Positions 56,062 to 64,000 of a DNA stretch of 64,000 nt are shown piece by piece (within the stretch, counting starts at the first letter, position 1; each line of letters starts with the position of its first letter). The stretch covers positions 744,001 to 808,000 of the forward strand of contig NZ_CP049037.1 of the NCBI RefSeq assembly GCF_011040495.1. The letters run 5' to 3'. This DNA comes from Pseudohalocynthiibacter aestuariivivens (GTDB taxonomy: Bacteria > Pseudomonadota > Alphaproteobacteria > Rhodobacterales > Rhodobacteraceae). A program made the translations under genes and the position numbers. The notes below the pieces were generated by a model that was not told the DNA's origin, searched no databases, and saw nothing but the letters and a program-made list of their open reading frames with translations.

Positions 56062-56337
56062 CTACGGGCAAGGTGCCTCGTAATAGGTGCCGTCGCCGCG
56101 CGCATAAGCACAGACCTTCGCCTGCTGGTTCTGCGCGACGACTGTACCGGCGGCTGCCCCCGCAAGCGCAGAGATCAGACGCCAGTCATCGTCCGCACCC
56201 AGTGCCTCGGCGGTGATCAACCCGGCGGCTGCACCGCCTGCCACACCGGCAACAGTGCGTTGTTCCGACGTCATCGTATCACAGGCCGAAAGGCCAAGAA
56301 TGGCGGCAGCTGCTGCCGTATATGTCCAGTATCTCAT
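56062..56337 (-). CDS. Small glycine-zipper lipoprotein
   Basis: 91 aa from ATG 56337 (GAGGAGC upstream). Lipobox LSAC with Cys at 19, then a glycine-zipper stretch (VAGVAGGAAAGLITAEALG and ALAGAAAGTVVAQNQ) like the 17-kDa antigen/Rick_17kDa group, and a short Cys-containing end (KVCAYARGDGTYYEAPCP). Probably outer-membrane anchored. Function unknown. Confidence 0.8.
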   Translation of the reverse strand: MRYWTYTAAAAAILGLSACDTMTSEQRTVAGVAGGAAAGLITAEALGADDDWRLISALAGAAAGTVVAQNQQAKVCAYARGDGTYYEAPCP

Positions 56338-56578
56338 TTGATGCTCCTCACTACATTGGGTGCGTTGCTGCGCGCACGGGGTCACCCCGGTCGCGTCGCG
56401 TGCTATATAAGAAGACGACGCCGCACCCCGAAGAATGGTTCCCAAAAAATGTGATGCCGCCCACTGCCTACGCGCTTTTCCGCGCAATTGTCCCGTTTCG
56501 GGCAGATTCATGCCCGTTGCCTTTGCAAAGCCAAGGCCGCAAGGTCGCAATGCACCATCATTCGACAGACAAATCACC

Positions 56579-56998
56579 ATGACCCCTGATCAGATTATTG
56601 CGTATCTCGATCTCAGCCCGCACCCAGAGGGCGGGTATTTTCGTGAAACATGGCGCGCGGGCGGCCCGGGTCGCGCGACGGGCACTGCGATCTACTTTTT
56701 GCTACGCGGCGGTGAAGACAATCATTGGCACAGGGTGGACGCGGTCGAGATATGGCATTTTTACGCGGGTGCACCGCTGGTTCTGACGCTTGCGGCAGAC
56801 GCAGATGGCCCCGCAACAGAGCAAACTCTTGGTCCCAACCTGTCCGCTGGAGAGGTCCCACAGGTCATCGTGCCGACTGGGCACTGGCAAAAGGCCCGCT
56901 CGACCGGCGCGTTCACCCTTGTGGGCTGCACGGTCTCACCCGGTTTTGAATTCGATGGCTTTACGCTGGCCCCACCGGATTTCGACATTCCGCATTAA
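56579..56998 (+). CDS. Cupin-domain protein (DUF985/Cupin_5)
   Basis: 139 aa Cupin_5 protein. Diagnostic start IIAYLDLSPHPEGGYFRETW, then TAIYFLLRGGEDNHWHRVDA with metal-ligand histidines, EIWHFYAGAPLVL, and the end GCTVSPGFEFDGFTLAP. The family is tentatively described as sugar-epimerase-like; the substrate is unknown. ATG at 56579; longer frames include non-conserved residues. Confidence 0.9.
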   Translation: MTPDQIIAYLDLSPHPEGGYFRETWRAGGPGRATGTAIYFLLRGGEDNHWHRVDAVEIWHFYAGAPLVLTLAADADGPATEQTLGPNLSAGEVPQVIVPTGHWQKARSTGAFTLVGCTVSPGFEFDGFTLAPPDFDIPH

Positions 56999-57097
56999 AT
57001 AGCGGAAATATTTCCCGCCGTTGAAACTCTTGGAGCGCCATCCGCGTGTCTACCCCCATGAAGCCCGAAAAAAGGGCAAAACATGGAGGATAACCAA

Positions 57098-57649
57098 ATG
57101 ACACATAAACGTTTTATCGCGCTCACCTGCGCTGCTGCATTGACCGCCACGACCGCGCTGGCCGCCAACCCCGATGTCGGCGGCGCGCCGATGTTTGAAA
57201 ACAAGACAATCGTGGAAAACGCCGTGAACTCGGCGGATCACACCACCCTTGTTGCCGCCGTCAAGGCCGCTGGCCTCGTGGACACGCTCAACTCCGACGG
57301 CCCGTTCACAGTCTTTGCACCCGTCAATTCAGCCTTTGCCGCCCTGCCAGAGGGCACGGTCGATACATTGCTGAAGCCTGAGAACAAGGAAATGCTGCAA
57401 AAGGTCCTGACCGCCCATGTGGTTGCCGGGGACTGGTCAGCAGAACAGATCGCCGCCGCGGCCCGCAAGAGCAGTGATGGTTTCTATCACTTCAACGCGG
57501 TTTCAGGCGATGCCCTGTCAGCACAAGTCAAAGGTGGCAATGTCTACATCTACGACGAATCCGGCAACGCCGCCCGCGTGACGATTTCTGATGTGGATCA
57601 GTCAAACGGCGTGATCCACGTCGTCAACAGCGTGCTCGTGCCCAAGTAA
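57098..57649 (+). CDS. Secreted fasciclin-domain protein
   Basis: 183 aa from ATG 57098, directly after GGAGGATAA. Signal peptide about 1-24 (ALTCAAALTATTALAAN). One FAS1 domain with H1 and H2 motifs: GPFTVFAPVNSAFAALPEGT and the closing GVIHVVNSVLVPK. FAS1 proteins are adhesion or surface proteins in the periplasm or outside the cell. Confidence 0.92.
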   Translation: MTHKRFIALTCAAALTATTALAANPDVGGAPMFENKTIVENAVNSADHTTLVAAVKAAGLVDTLNSDGPFTVFAPVNSAFAALPEGTVDTLLKPENKEMLQKVLTAHVVAGDWSAEQIAAAARKSSDGFYHFNAVSGDALSAQVKGGNVYIYDESGNAARVTISDVDQSNGVIHVVNSVLVPK

Positions 57650-57687
57650 CACCGCAGACACCCGGGGCGCCCCCGAATGCTCCGGGC

Positions 57688-59304
57688 TCAGAGGGCGGAT
57701 TGATCAGTATTGGATTGCACAAAGCTAAGAAGCTGCCTGGTTGATCCGTCCTTGCCTTTGGCCGACGCCTGCCCTTCCAGAACTGGCTGCAACGCCTTGG
57801 CCAGTTCTTTACCCAACTCGACCCCCCACTGATCGAATGAGTTGATCCCCAGAATAACACCCTCGACAAACACGCGATGCTCATAGAGCGCGATAATCTG
57901 GCCCAAACGCTTGGGCGTTAGCCGGTCGTAAACCAGTGTTGTCGATGGACGATTGCCGGCAAAGACCCGATGCCGTGCTTGTCGCTCCAGATCATCCCCC
58001 TCGAACCCTGCTGCCGCCATCAGTGCCCGCGCTTCTTTCAGGCTGCGCCCCCGCATCAACGCCTCTGACTGCGCCAGACAATTGGCCACCAATAACCTGT
58101 GGTGATGCGCCAGTTCTGGTTCGTGCCCTTCTGCCGCGACCATGAATTCACACGGAACAATCTGCGTTCCCTGATGGATAAGTTGATAAAACGCATGCTG
58201 CCCATTCGTCCCCGGCTCGCCCCAGACGACGGGACCACTGGGACCGGTCAGCGCGGCACCATCCATCGCCACGCTTTTGCCGTTCGATTCCATCTCCAAT
58301 TGCTGCAAATAGGCTGGCAGGCGGCCTAAACGCTGATCATAGGGCAGTACCGCGCGTGTCGGATAGCCGCAGACCTGATGATGCCACAGCCCCACCAAAG
58401 CCAGCTGAACCGGCATATTGTCCGCGAGTGGGGCCGTTTTGAAATGGCGATCCATCATCTCGCCGCCGCTCAGGAAGTCCTCGAACCGCTCTGCCCCGAT
58501 CGCCAGCATCAACGACAGCCCAATCGGCCCCCAGATCGAATACCGCCCACCGACCCAATCGCCAAAGCCGAACACACGTTCGGGCGGAATCCCGAACTCG
58601 GCAGTTCTGTCCAAAGCAGAAGAGAGCGCCACGAATTGATCGCCCGGCGTGTCGACGCCGCGTGCCATCCAGTCAAGTGCCGTGCGCGCGTTCGTCATCG
58701 TTTCGATGGTGGTAAACGTCTTGGATGCGATGATTACCAGTGTGCGCCCCGGATCAAGGTCCGTCAGCGCGCCAGATATATCTGCACCATCCACATTCGA
58801 CACGAAATGACACCGTGGCCCATCATGGTACGGGCCCAGCGCGCGGGCGGTCATTTCCGGCCCCAGATGCGACCCGCCAATACCGATGTTGACCACATCC
58901 GTGATCGGCCCGCCCGCCCCGGCAAAGGCACCGCTCCGCACCTCTTCGGCAAAACACCGCATGCGCGCCAGTGTCTCGCGTATGCCCGGCATCACATCCA
59001 CGCCGCGCACCTTAACTGCGCCGCCTGACTGATTGCGCAGCGCCGTGTGAAGCACCGCCCGCCCTTCGGTTTCATTGATCGCATCACCACAGAACATGGC
59101 ATCGCGACGCGAAACGAGACCGCGAGCCTCTGCCAGATCAATCAGCGCGGCGTGACCATCCGCGTCAATCAGCGTCTTGGAGTAGTCAAAGAGCAACCCA
59201 TCGCTGAGGACAGAATACTTCTCGGCGCGTGTCTGATCATCAAAGAGCGATAGAATATCTCTGTTTTGCTGCCCGTCATGTAGTGATTTCAGTCTATCCC
59301 ACAT
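57688..59304 (-). CDS. pgi: Glucose-6-phosphate isomerase
   Basis: 538 aa, interconverts glucose-6-P and fructose-6-P. Family motifs: VNIGIGGSHLGPEMTARAL, FVSNVDGADISGAL, IIASKTFTTIETMTNA, GGRYSIWGPIGLSL and the C-terminal FDQWGVELGKELA. ATG 59304 follows the pgl stop by eight bases. Third gene of zwf-pgl-pgi. Confidence 0.97.
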   Translation of the reverse strand: MWDRLKSLHDGQQNRDILSLFDDQTRAEKYSVLSDGLLFDYSKTLIDADGHAALIDLAEARGLVSRRDAMFCGDAINETEGRAVLHTALRNQSGGAVKVRGVDVMPGIRETLARMRCFAEEVRSGAFAGAGGPITDVVNIGIGGSHLGPEMTARALGPYHDGPRCHFVSNVDGADISGALTDLDPGRTLVIIASKTFTTIETMTNARTALDWMARGVDTPGDQFVALSSALDRTAEFGIPPERVFGFGDWVGGRYSIWGPIGLSLMLAIGAERFEDFLSGGEMMDRHFKTAPLADNMPVQLALVGLWHHQVCGYPTRAVLPYDQRLGRLPAYLQQLEMESNGKSVAMDGAALTGPSGPVVWGEPGTNGQHAFYQLIHQGTQIVPCEFMVAAEGHEPELAHHHRLLVANCLAQSEALMRGRSLKEARALMAAAGFEGDDLERQARHRVFAGNRPSTTLVYDRLTPKRLGQIIALYEHRVFVEGVILGINSFDQWGVELGKELAKALQPVLEGQASAKGKDGSTRQLLSFVQSNTDQSAL

Positions 59305-59312
59305 ATGCACCC

Positions 59313-59987
59313 CTATTCCGGCGCCCAATGTACCGTCAGGTCATCCATCACGGCCGCCACCGGGGCGACCTCAGGCGATTGCCCCCGCGCGCGTTCCAGT
59401 GCCGCCTTCTTGGCATCGCCGATTATGATCAGATGCTTGGACATGGCGTCATTCAGAACACGCGCCGACAGGCTGACCCGTGGCTCCGGCTCTCCTGCGA
59501 CATTCAGCGGCACCAGAACCGGCGCGCCGGGTTCCAGCGCGAGTGCCAGATTGTCAGCGCGTGGAAACAGGGATGCGGTGTGCATATCTGCCCCCATACC
59601 CAGCAACAGGACCGATATCGGCAGGCTCGCGCCCATCGCCTCGGCCAGATCACCTACTGCATCCTCGGGGGTGCGGTCGCGGGCATACATCGGCAACAGG
59701 CGCGCCGACGCCGCCTCTTCTACCAACAGTCGCTCTCGGATCAGCCGCGCGTTGGAGCGGATATGCGCTTCGGGTCGCCAGCGTTCATCGCTGGGCAGAA
59801 CATCCACCCGTTCCCATTCCAGACGCGCGCCGCACAGATCGTCAAATACCGGTCCCGGTGTCGTACCCCCCGGTACCACCAGCAGAACGCGGTCACGCTG
59901 TCGCAGCGCCGCGCGCAATTCGCTCGCCATCATATCGGCGAGGGCCATCGCCATCATTTCGCTGTCAGCATATTCGACAAGTTTCAT
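59313..59987 (-). CDS. pgl: 6-phosphogluconolactonase
   Basis: 224 aa DevB-type lactonase, second step of the oxidative pentose phosphate/Entner-Doudoroff route. Motifs: LLVVPGGTTPGPVFDDLC, VDVLPSDERWRPEAHIRSN and ILLLGMGADMHTASLFP. Overlaps the zwf stop by four bases. Confidence 0.95.
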   Translation of the reverse strand: MKLVEYADSEMMAMALADMMASELRAALRQRDRVLLVVPGGTTPGPVFDDLCGARLEWERVDVLPSDERWRPEAHIRSNARLIRERLLVEEAASARLLPMYARDRTPEDAVGDLAEAMGASLPISVLLLGMGADMHTASLFPRADNLALALEPGAPVLVPLNVAGEPEPRVSLSARVLNDAMSKHLIIIGDAKKAALERARGQSPEVAPVAAVMDDLTVHWAPE

Positions 59988-61438
59988 GGCTTAATCTCCC
60001 GCCAGCGCCGTCCATCTTTGTGCATCAGTCGCAGCGCATCGTCTGGCCCCGAGCTGCCCGAAGCATACAGGATAGGATCGCTCTCGGCCTCCTGCCATGC
60101 GTCGATAATCGGGTCGACCCATGCCCACGCCGCTTCCACCTCGTCGCCGCGCATGAACAATGTCTGATCACCGCGCACCACATCCATGATCAGCCGTTCA
60201 TAAGCATCAGGAAAGTCGGCACTATCCGGTCCCAAGGCCTCGGCGAAACTCATATCCAGCGGCACATCCACCAAACGCATGCCGCCCGGCCCCGGTTCCT
60301 TGATCGTCACACCCAGCTCAATCCCTTCGTTCGGTTGCAACCGGATCGTCAGGATATTGCGGTGACGCCCTGCATCTGCGCCAAAAATGGAATGCGGCGC
60401 GTCCTTGAACACCACAGCAATTTCGCTGGCCCGCGCGCGTAGCCGTTTGCCCGTGCGGATGTAAAACGGCGTACCCGCCCAACGCCAGTTGCCAATACGC
60501 GCTTTGAGCGCCACAAAACTTTCCGTGCGCGTATCGCGGTTCTCGACCTGATTGCGATACCCCGGCAACTCGCCGGTTCCCTCGTACTGCCCGCGCACGA
60601 CATCTTCGGCATCGACCGGCTCCAACGCGCGTATCACCTTCAGCTTTTCGTCGCGCACGGCCGCTGGGTCGAATTTGGCAGGTGGCTCCATCGCAATGAG
60701 GCACAACAACTGCATAAGGTGGTTCTGCATCATATCCCGCATCGCGCCGGACTTGTCATAATATCCGCCGCGTGTGCCCACCCCGACCGACTCGGCCACC
60801 GTAATCTGGATGTGATCGACATATTGCGCATTCCACAGCGGCTCGAACAAGGTGTTGCCAAACCGGATCGCCATCAGGTTCTGCACCGTCTCCTTGCCCA
60901 GATAATGATCAATCCGGTAAATCTGGCTTTCATCAAAATGCTTGGCCAACCCCTTGTTCAACGCTTGTGCCGAAGCGAGATCGCGGCCAAACGGCTTTTC
61001 CACAACGATCCGGCTGTCGGGACCCGCGATTCCATAGGCATGCAAACGCTCGGCCAGATCACCAAAGAGTCCTGGCCCGACCGAGAAATAAAACGCCTGA
61101 ATCGGCCCGTCGCGCATCGCGGCTTTCATTGCCTGCCAGCCAGTGTCACCGCGCGCATCCAAAGTGATGTAACTCAGTTGCTCCAGAAACCCGTCCAGAC
61201 TCTCTGCCGCGCATTCCTCATTGTCATCGAACTCTGTAATCGCCTCGCGTGCGAACTCGCGGTAGGCGGCGCTGTCCATCTCGGTGCGCGCTGCGCCGAC
61301 GACACGCGCGTCGGTGCCCATCTGCCCGGCACAGAACCGCCGAAAAAGCGCGGGCAGAATCTTGCGCCGGGCCAAATCGCCCGTTCCGCCGAAAATCACT
61401 AGGTCAAACGGATCCACCGGTATGACACGCGATACCAT
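59984..61438 (-). CDS. zwf: Glucose-6-phosphate 1-dehydrogenase
   Basis: 484 aa NADP-dependent dehydrogenase. Coenzyme motif FGGTGDLARRKILPALF, and the catalytic RIDHYLGKETVQNLMAIRF. AAAGGGAG precedes the ATG at 61438. First gene of a zwf-pgl-pgi operon; roseobacters use the Entner-Doudoroff route for glucose, and edd/eda are not in this window. An inverted repeat overlaps its ribosome site. Confidence 0.97.
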   Translation of the reverse strand: MVSRVIPVDPFDLVIFGGTGDLARRKILPALFRRFCAGQMGTDARVVGAARTEMDSAAYREFAREAITEFDDNEECAAESLDGFLEQLSYITLDARGDTGWQAMKAAMRDGPIQAFYFSVGPGLFGDLAERLHAYGIAGPDSRIVVEKPFGRDLASAQALNKGLAKHFDESQIYRIDHYLGKETVQNLMAIRFGNTLFEPLWNAQYVDHIQITVAESVGVGTRGGYYDKSGAMRDMMQNHLMQLLCLIAMEPPAKFDPAAVRDEKLKVIRALEPVDAEDVVRGQYEGTGELPGYRNQVENRDTRTESFVALKARIGNWRWAGTPFYIRTGKRLRARASEIAVVFKDAPHSIFGADAGRHRNILTIRLQPNEGIELGVTIKEPGPGGMRLVDVPLDMSFAEALGPDSADFPDAYERLIMDVVRGDQTLFMRGDEVEAAWAWVDPIIDAWQEAESDPILYASGSSGPDDALRLMHKDGRRWREIKP

Positions 61439-61452
61439 CGCAAAAACTCCCT

Positions 61453-61466
61453 TTGCATATCTGCAA
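61453..61466. promoter_or_regulatory. Candidate operator upstream of zwf
   Basis: TTGCA-N4-TGCAA, a perfect 14-bp inverted repeat, 15 bases upstream of the zwf start and touching its ribosome site, where a repressor could block expression. The regulator is unknown. Confidence 0.35.
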
Positions 61467-61576
61467 GAGTAACAGCCCCGCCCCGGTTCACAACTGTGTC
61501 AGAACCCGGAGCGGTGGCTTTTCTTGCAACAAAGGACCGGGTAGTGGGGAAAGGCAATGAATAATCGGATGCTACT

Positions 61577-62530
61577 ATGAAAGATGTCGCCGCAGGCCCG
61601 GTCAACGCGGGCAAGTTTCAGGATCCGAACCAGACCGCCCAAGGCACGGCGCGCGCGCATGTCGCGTTGACCCATCCAGAGACGCTGTGGTTCAACACTG
61701 GCACATTGTGCAACATCACCTGCGCCAACTGCTATATCGAAAGCTCTCCCAGTAACGACCGGCTGGTGTACATCACCGAAGCAGAAGTGTCCGATTATCT
61801 GGACCAGATCGAGGACCGCGACTGGCCCATGAAGGAAATCGCCTTTACCGGCGGCGAGCCATTTATGAACCCCGAAATGATCGCCATGAGCCGCGCCGCT
61901 TTGGAACGCGGCTATAGCGTGCTGATCCTGACCAACGCCATGCGCCCGATGATGCGCAAGTCGGTGAAATCCGGCATCGCCGAGCTGGTCCGCGACTATG
62001 GCGAGAAACTGACGCTGCGCATTTCGGTTGATCACTGGTCGCAGGATCTGCACGACAAGGAACGCGGCAGCGGCGCATTTGCCCGCACGCTGGAGGGCAT
62101 GAACTGGCTGAAACAGATCGGGGGTCGCATGGCCGTCGCCGGGCGCACTGTCTGGGGGGAAACCGAAACTGCATCTCGCGCGGGATATGCGGCATTATAT
62201 GCTGAACATGGGTTTGAAATCGACGCCAACGATCCCGGAATGACTGTCCTGTTCCCTGAAATGGACGAAGCGGTTGAGGTTCCCGAAATCACCACGAAAT
62301 GTTGGGACATTCTGGGTAAATCGCCCGACACCGTGATGTGTTCATCCTCACGTATGGTGGTGAAACGTCGCGGTGCGGATCGCCCTGCGGTGCTCGCCTG
62401 TACGCTTTTGCCGTATGAGCCCGAGTTTGAATTAGGTAACACCTTGGCCGAAGCGGAGCGTGACGTATCCCTCAACCATCCGCACTGCGCAAAATTCTGC
62501 GTGTTGGGCGGGGCCAGTTGTTCGACATAG
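61577..62530 (+). CDS. Radical SAM protein of unknown substrate with C-terminal cysteine cluster
   Basis: 317 aa. CxxxCxxC in TGTLCNITCANCYIESSP, the glycine-rich AFTGGEPFMNPEM SAM-binding strand, and ILTNAMRP typical of the fold. After about residue 230 there is a SPASM-like end with cysteines in TTKCWDIL, VMCSSSRMVV, VLACTLLP, and HPHCAKFCVLGGASC that may bind one or more auxiliary clusters. It begins 139 bases from divergent zwf. No peptide precursor lies nearby. Annotation could only be radical SAM protein; substrate unknown. Confidence 0.87.
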   Translation: MKDVAAGPVNAGKFQDPNQTAQGTARAHVALTHPETLWFNTGTLCNITCANCYIESSPSNDRLVYITEAEVSDYLDQIEDRDWPMKEIAFTGGEPFMNPEMIAMSRAALERGYSVLILTNAMRPMMRKSVKSGIAELVRDYGEKLTLRISVDHWSQDLHDKERGSGAFARTLEGMNWLKQIGGRMAVAGRTVWGETETASRAGYAALYAEHGFEIDANDPGMTVLFPEMDEAVEVPEITTKCWDILGKSPDTVMCSSSRMVVKRRGADRPAVLACTLLPYEPEFELGNTLAEAERDVSLNHPHCAKFCVLGGASCST

Positions 62531-62653
62531 CGCCACCCCGGCACCAACTGACCTACAGCGCGGCGGCGCCGTGCCGCTATAATGGCTCACAGCCTGAACC
62601 AAACACAGTCCGCAGGGCTGGATGAGGCGAACCCGCAGGCCTATATATTGCCT

Positions 62654-63334
62654 ATGTTAAAGTTTACGCCCATCCTGCTCGCAGTGGCCTATGCGTTCGT
62701 TATGTACCGTTTCTCGGTCTGGCGTACGACGCAAGAGTTAAACCGCCTCTCATCCGAGTTAGCAGACCCGATCCTGAAACACATGACGGATCGGCTTGCC
62801 GCGGCGCTCGATCTGCCGCGCATCCGCGTGCATATCTACGAGATCGACCCGGTCAACGGCCTCGCCGCACCAGATGGGCGCATCTTCATCACTCGGGGGT
62901 TTTACCGAAAATTCCAGTCGGGCGAGGTCAACGCGGATGAGTTGGCATCGGTGATCGCCCATGAATTGGGCCATGTGGCGTTGGGGCATTCACGCCGCCG
63001 GATGATCGATTTCTCTGGCCAGAACGCCCTGCGCACCGCGCTGGCGATGGTGTTGGGCCGATTCATCCCCTTCATCGGCCCGTGGATCGCCGGCGCGCTA
63101 ACGTCCTTGTTGGCGGCCAGACTATCGCGCAGCGACGAATACGAGGCGGATGAATACGCCGCCGCCCTACTGACCAAGGCCGGGATTGGGACAGAGCCGC
63201 AGAAGTCACTCTTTCGCAAACTTGAAAAGCTGACACAGGCCCGCGCCGGGGCTGCGCCCGCATGGCTGATGAGCCACCCCAAGACCGAAGAACGCATCGG
63301 TGCCATCGAGAAACTGGAGGCGAAATGGGGATGA
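62654..63334 (+). CDS. M48 family membrane metalloprotease
   Basis: 226 aa from ATG 62654. N-terminal membrane helix (FTPILLAVAYAFVMYRF), zinc motif HELGH in VIAHELGHVALGHSRR, the third ligand Glu in SRSDEYEADEYAAAL, and a second hydrophobic stretch (FIPFIGPWIAGALTSLL). HtpX/Oma1-like small M48 peptidases act on membrane proteins. The in-frame start at 62582 adds a polar stretch that looks non-coding. Coupled to the VOC gene by a four-base overlap. Confidence 0.88.
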   Translation: MLKFTPILLAVAYAFVMYRFSVWRTTQELNRLSSELADPILKHMTDRLAAALDLPRIRVHIYEIDPVNGLAAPDGRIFITRGFYRKFQSGEVNADELASVIAHELGHVALGHSRRRMIDFSGQNALRTALAMVLGRFIPFIGPWIAGALTSLLAARLSRSDEYEADEYAAALLTKAGIGTEPQKSLFRKLEKLTQARAGAAPAWLMSHPKTEERIGAIEKLEAKWG

Positions 63335-63732
63335 AGCCGCCACAGGTCAGCGCGCTCGACCATCTCGTGTTGACCGTTCGCGATATTCACGCAGCGGCAG
63401 CGTTTTACACCCAAATCCTCGGCATGCGACACGAGGCATTTACCGGGGCAGATGGTAGCACACGCACGGCGCTCTATTTTGGGGCGCAAAAGATCAATCT
63501 GCACAGTGCGGCGGCCCCTTTTTCCCCACATGCAGCAACACCCCTGCCCGGCAGCGCCGATCTGTGTTTTCTGACCGAAACACCACTGGACGCATGGCAG
63601 GCCCACCTGTCGACACATGGTATTCAGATCGAAGCCGGGCCAGTGCCGCGTTCTGGTGCAACGGTGCCGATCATCTCGCTCTACATTCGCGACCCGGATG
63701 AAAACCTGATCGAAATTGCATTGCCCGCGTAG
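63331..63732 (+). CDS. VOC family protein (glyoxalase/dioxygenase superfamily)
   Basis: 133 aa with one vicinal-oxygen-chelate domain: LDHLVLTVRDIHAAAAFYTQ, GMRHEAF, LYFGAQKINLH, and YIRDPDENLIEIALP carrying the metal-ligand Glu. Start at ATG 63331 overlapping the M48 stop (ATGA); an ATG at 63325 is also in frame. Substrate unknown. Confidence 0.88.
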   Translation: MKPPQVSALDHLVLTVRDIHAAAAFYTQILGMRHEAFTGADGSTRTALYFGAQKINLHSAAAPFSPHAATPLPGSADLCFLTETPLDAWQAHLSTHGIQIEAGPVPRSGATVPIISLYIRDPDENLIEIALPA

Positions 63733-63740
63733 GCTGAGCT

Positions 63741-64000
63741 TCACCCCGGCACGCCGCCCACTGCCTTGGCCAACCGCGGCAATCGCGCCTTTTTCAACAG
63801 CGCGCGCATCTCCCAGGCCTTACCGCTCAGACGGTTCGCCTCTGCCAGAACTTCCTTCGCCACACCCGTGACCACCTCTGGCTGCGCTTGCCAGATACCA
63901 TGCAGGAACGCGTCTGGATCGCTGCGCGTCAGACCCTCTTCGGCCAGTACATTGCGCGGAAAATCCTTGGCGTTCAGCGTTACGATCATGTCTGCCGACC
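63741..64000 (-). CDS. PIN-domain protein (C-terminal part, runs off window edge)
   Basis: The last 86 codons of a leftward gene. The visible start SADMIVTLNAKDFP is the late acidic motif of PIN-domain ribonucleases, in which a conserved Asp completes the metal site. A helical tail follows (ANRLSGKAWEMRALLKKAR). The N-terminal catalytic part and any antitoxin gene lie beyond the window. May be a VapC-like toxin or a stand-alone PIN protein. Confidence 0.65.
   Translation of the reverse strand, partial: SADMIVTLNAKDFPRNVLAEEGLTRSDPDAFLHGIWQAQPEVVTGVAKEVLAEANRLSGKAWEMRALLKKARLPRLAKAVGGVPG

Overview
The window is chromosomal DNA of an alphaproteobacterium, almost certainly a Rhodobacteraceae/Roseobacter-group member. 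The signs are GC-rich codon use, a split (BmtB-type) methionine synthase, an ATPase-inhibitory zeta subunit, GTTC-N7-GTTC LexA boxes, an MttB-family methyltransferase without a pyrrolysine codon, ornithine-lipid synthesis (OlsB), the two-domain dCTP deaminase, and the block dgt / argS / SPOR / nagZ / scpA / scpB. There is no prophage, insertion sequence, CRISPR array or rRNA operon.

Layout. 1-6.3 kb (minus strand): start of rne, a DctB/DctD two-component system without its transporter, and purC-purS-purQ. 6.5-13 kb: an orphan polyamine-type binding protein, the zeta subunit, then a corrinoid C1 group (BmtB, corrinoid protein, DUF1638) interrupted by a LexA-box-preceded radical SAM gene. 13-17.3 kb: sufE, a lipoprotein, rnd, purM-purN, tRNA-Ile2. 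17.4-25.2 kb is the most accessory part: a structurally aberrant tRNA-Ser(UGA) that folds as 8/4, small secreted and membrane proteins, a cupin/MttB/TetR group, and a cobalamin riboswitch reading into a small unknown ORF, an O-acetyltransferase and an adenine deaminase. 25.2-34.4 kb: UvrD/PcrA helicase with a LexA box, PRC-barrel protein, zapA pair, transketolase, ABC-F ATPase, olsB. 34.5-41 kb: bamE, yceD-rpmF-plsX-fabH-ihfA-merR (ribosome, lipid and nucleoid functions in one run), tRNA-Pro, dCTP deaminase. 41-50 kb (minus): scpB-scpA-nagZ-SPOR-argS-antiporter-dgt, with erpA divergent. 50-52.5 kb (minus): an unusual three-gene unit of a protein with seven FTSSL motifs, a helical unknown protein and a DMT exporter, behind an AT-rich upstream island. 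53-64 kb: xthA, a DMT transporter, eno, small envelope proteins, the zwf-pgl-pgi operon (Entner-Doudoroff/pentose phosphate entry), a radical SAM protein of unknown role, an M48 peptidase, a VOC protein and the end of a PIN-domain gene.

Themes. Purine synthesis (purC,S,Q,M,N) sits in two minus-strand groups. Central carbon genes (tkt, eno, pgi, pgl, zwf) are spread over the right half. B12-linked functions recur: BmtB, corrinoid protein, MttB homologue and cobalamin riboswitch. Two convincing LexA boxes mark two SOS genes. The strongest leads are the 8/4 tRNA-Ser, the FTSSL-repeat operon, the riboswitch-led adenine deaminase operon, the LexA-box radical SAM gene, and the DctD homologue lacking the sigma-54 contact loop. 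Everything is read from sequence alone; family names rest on motif recognition and no database was searched.
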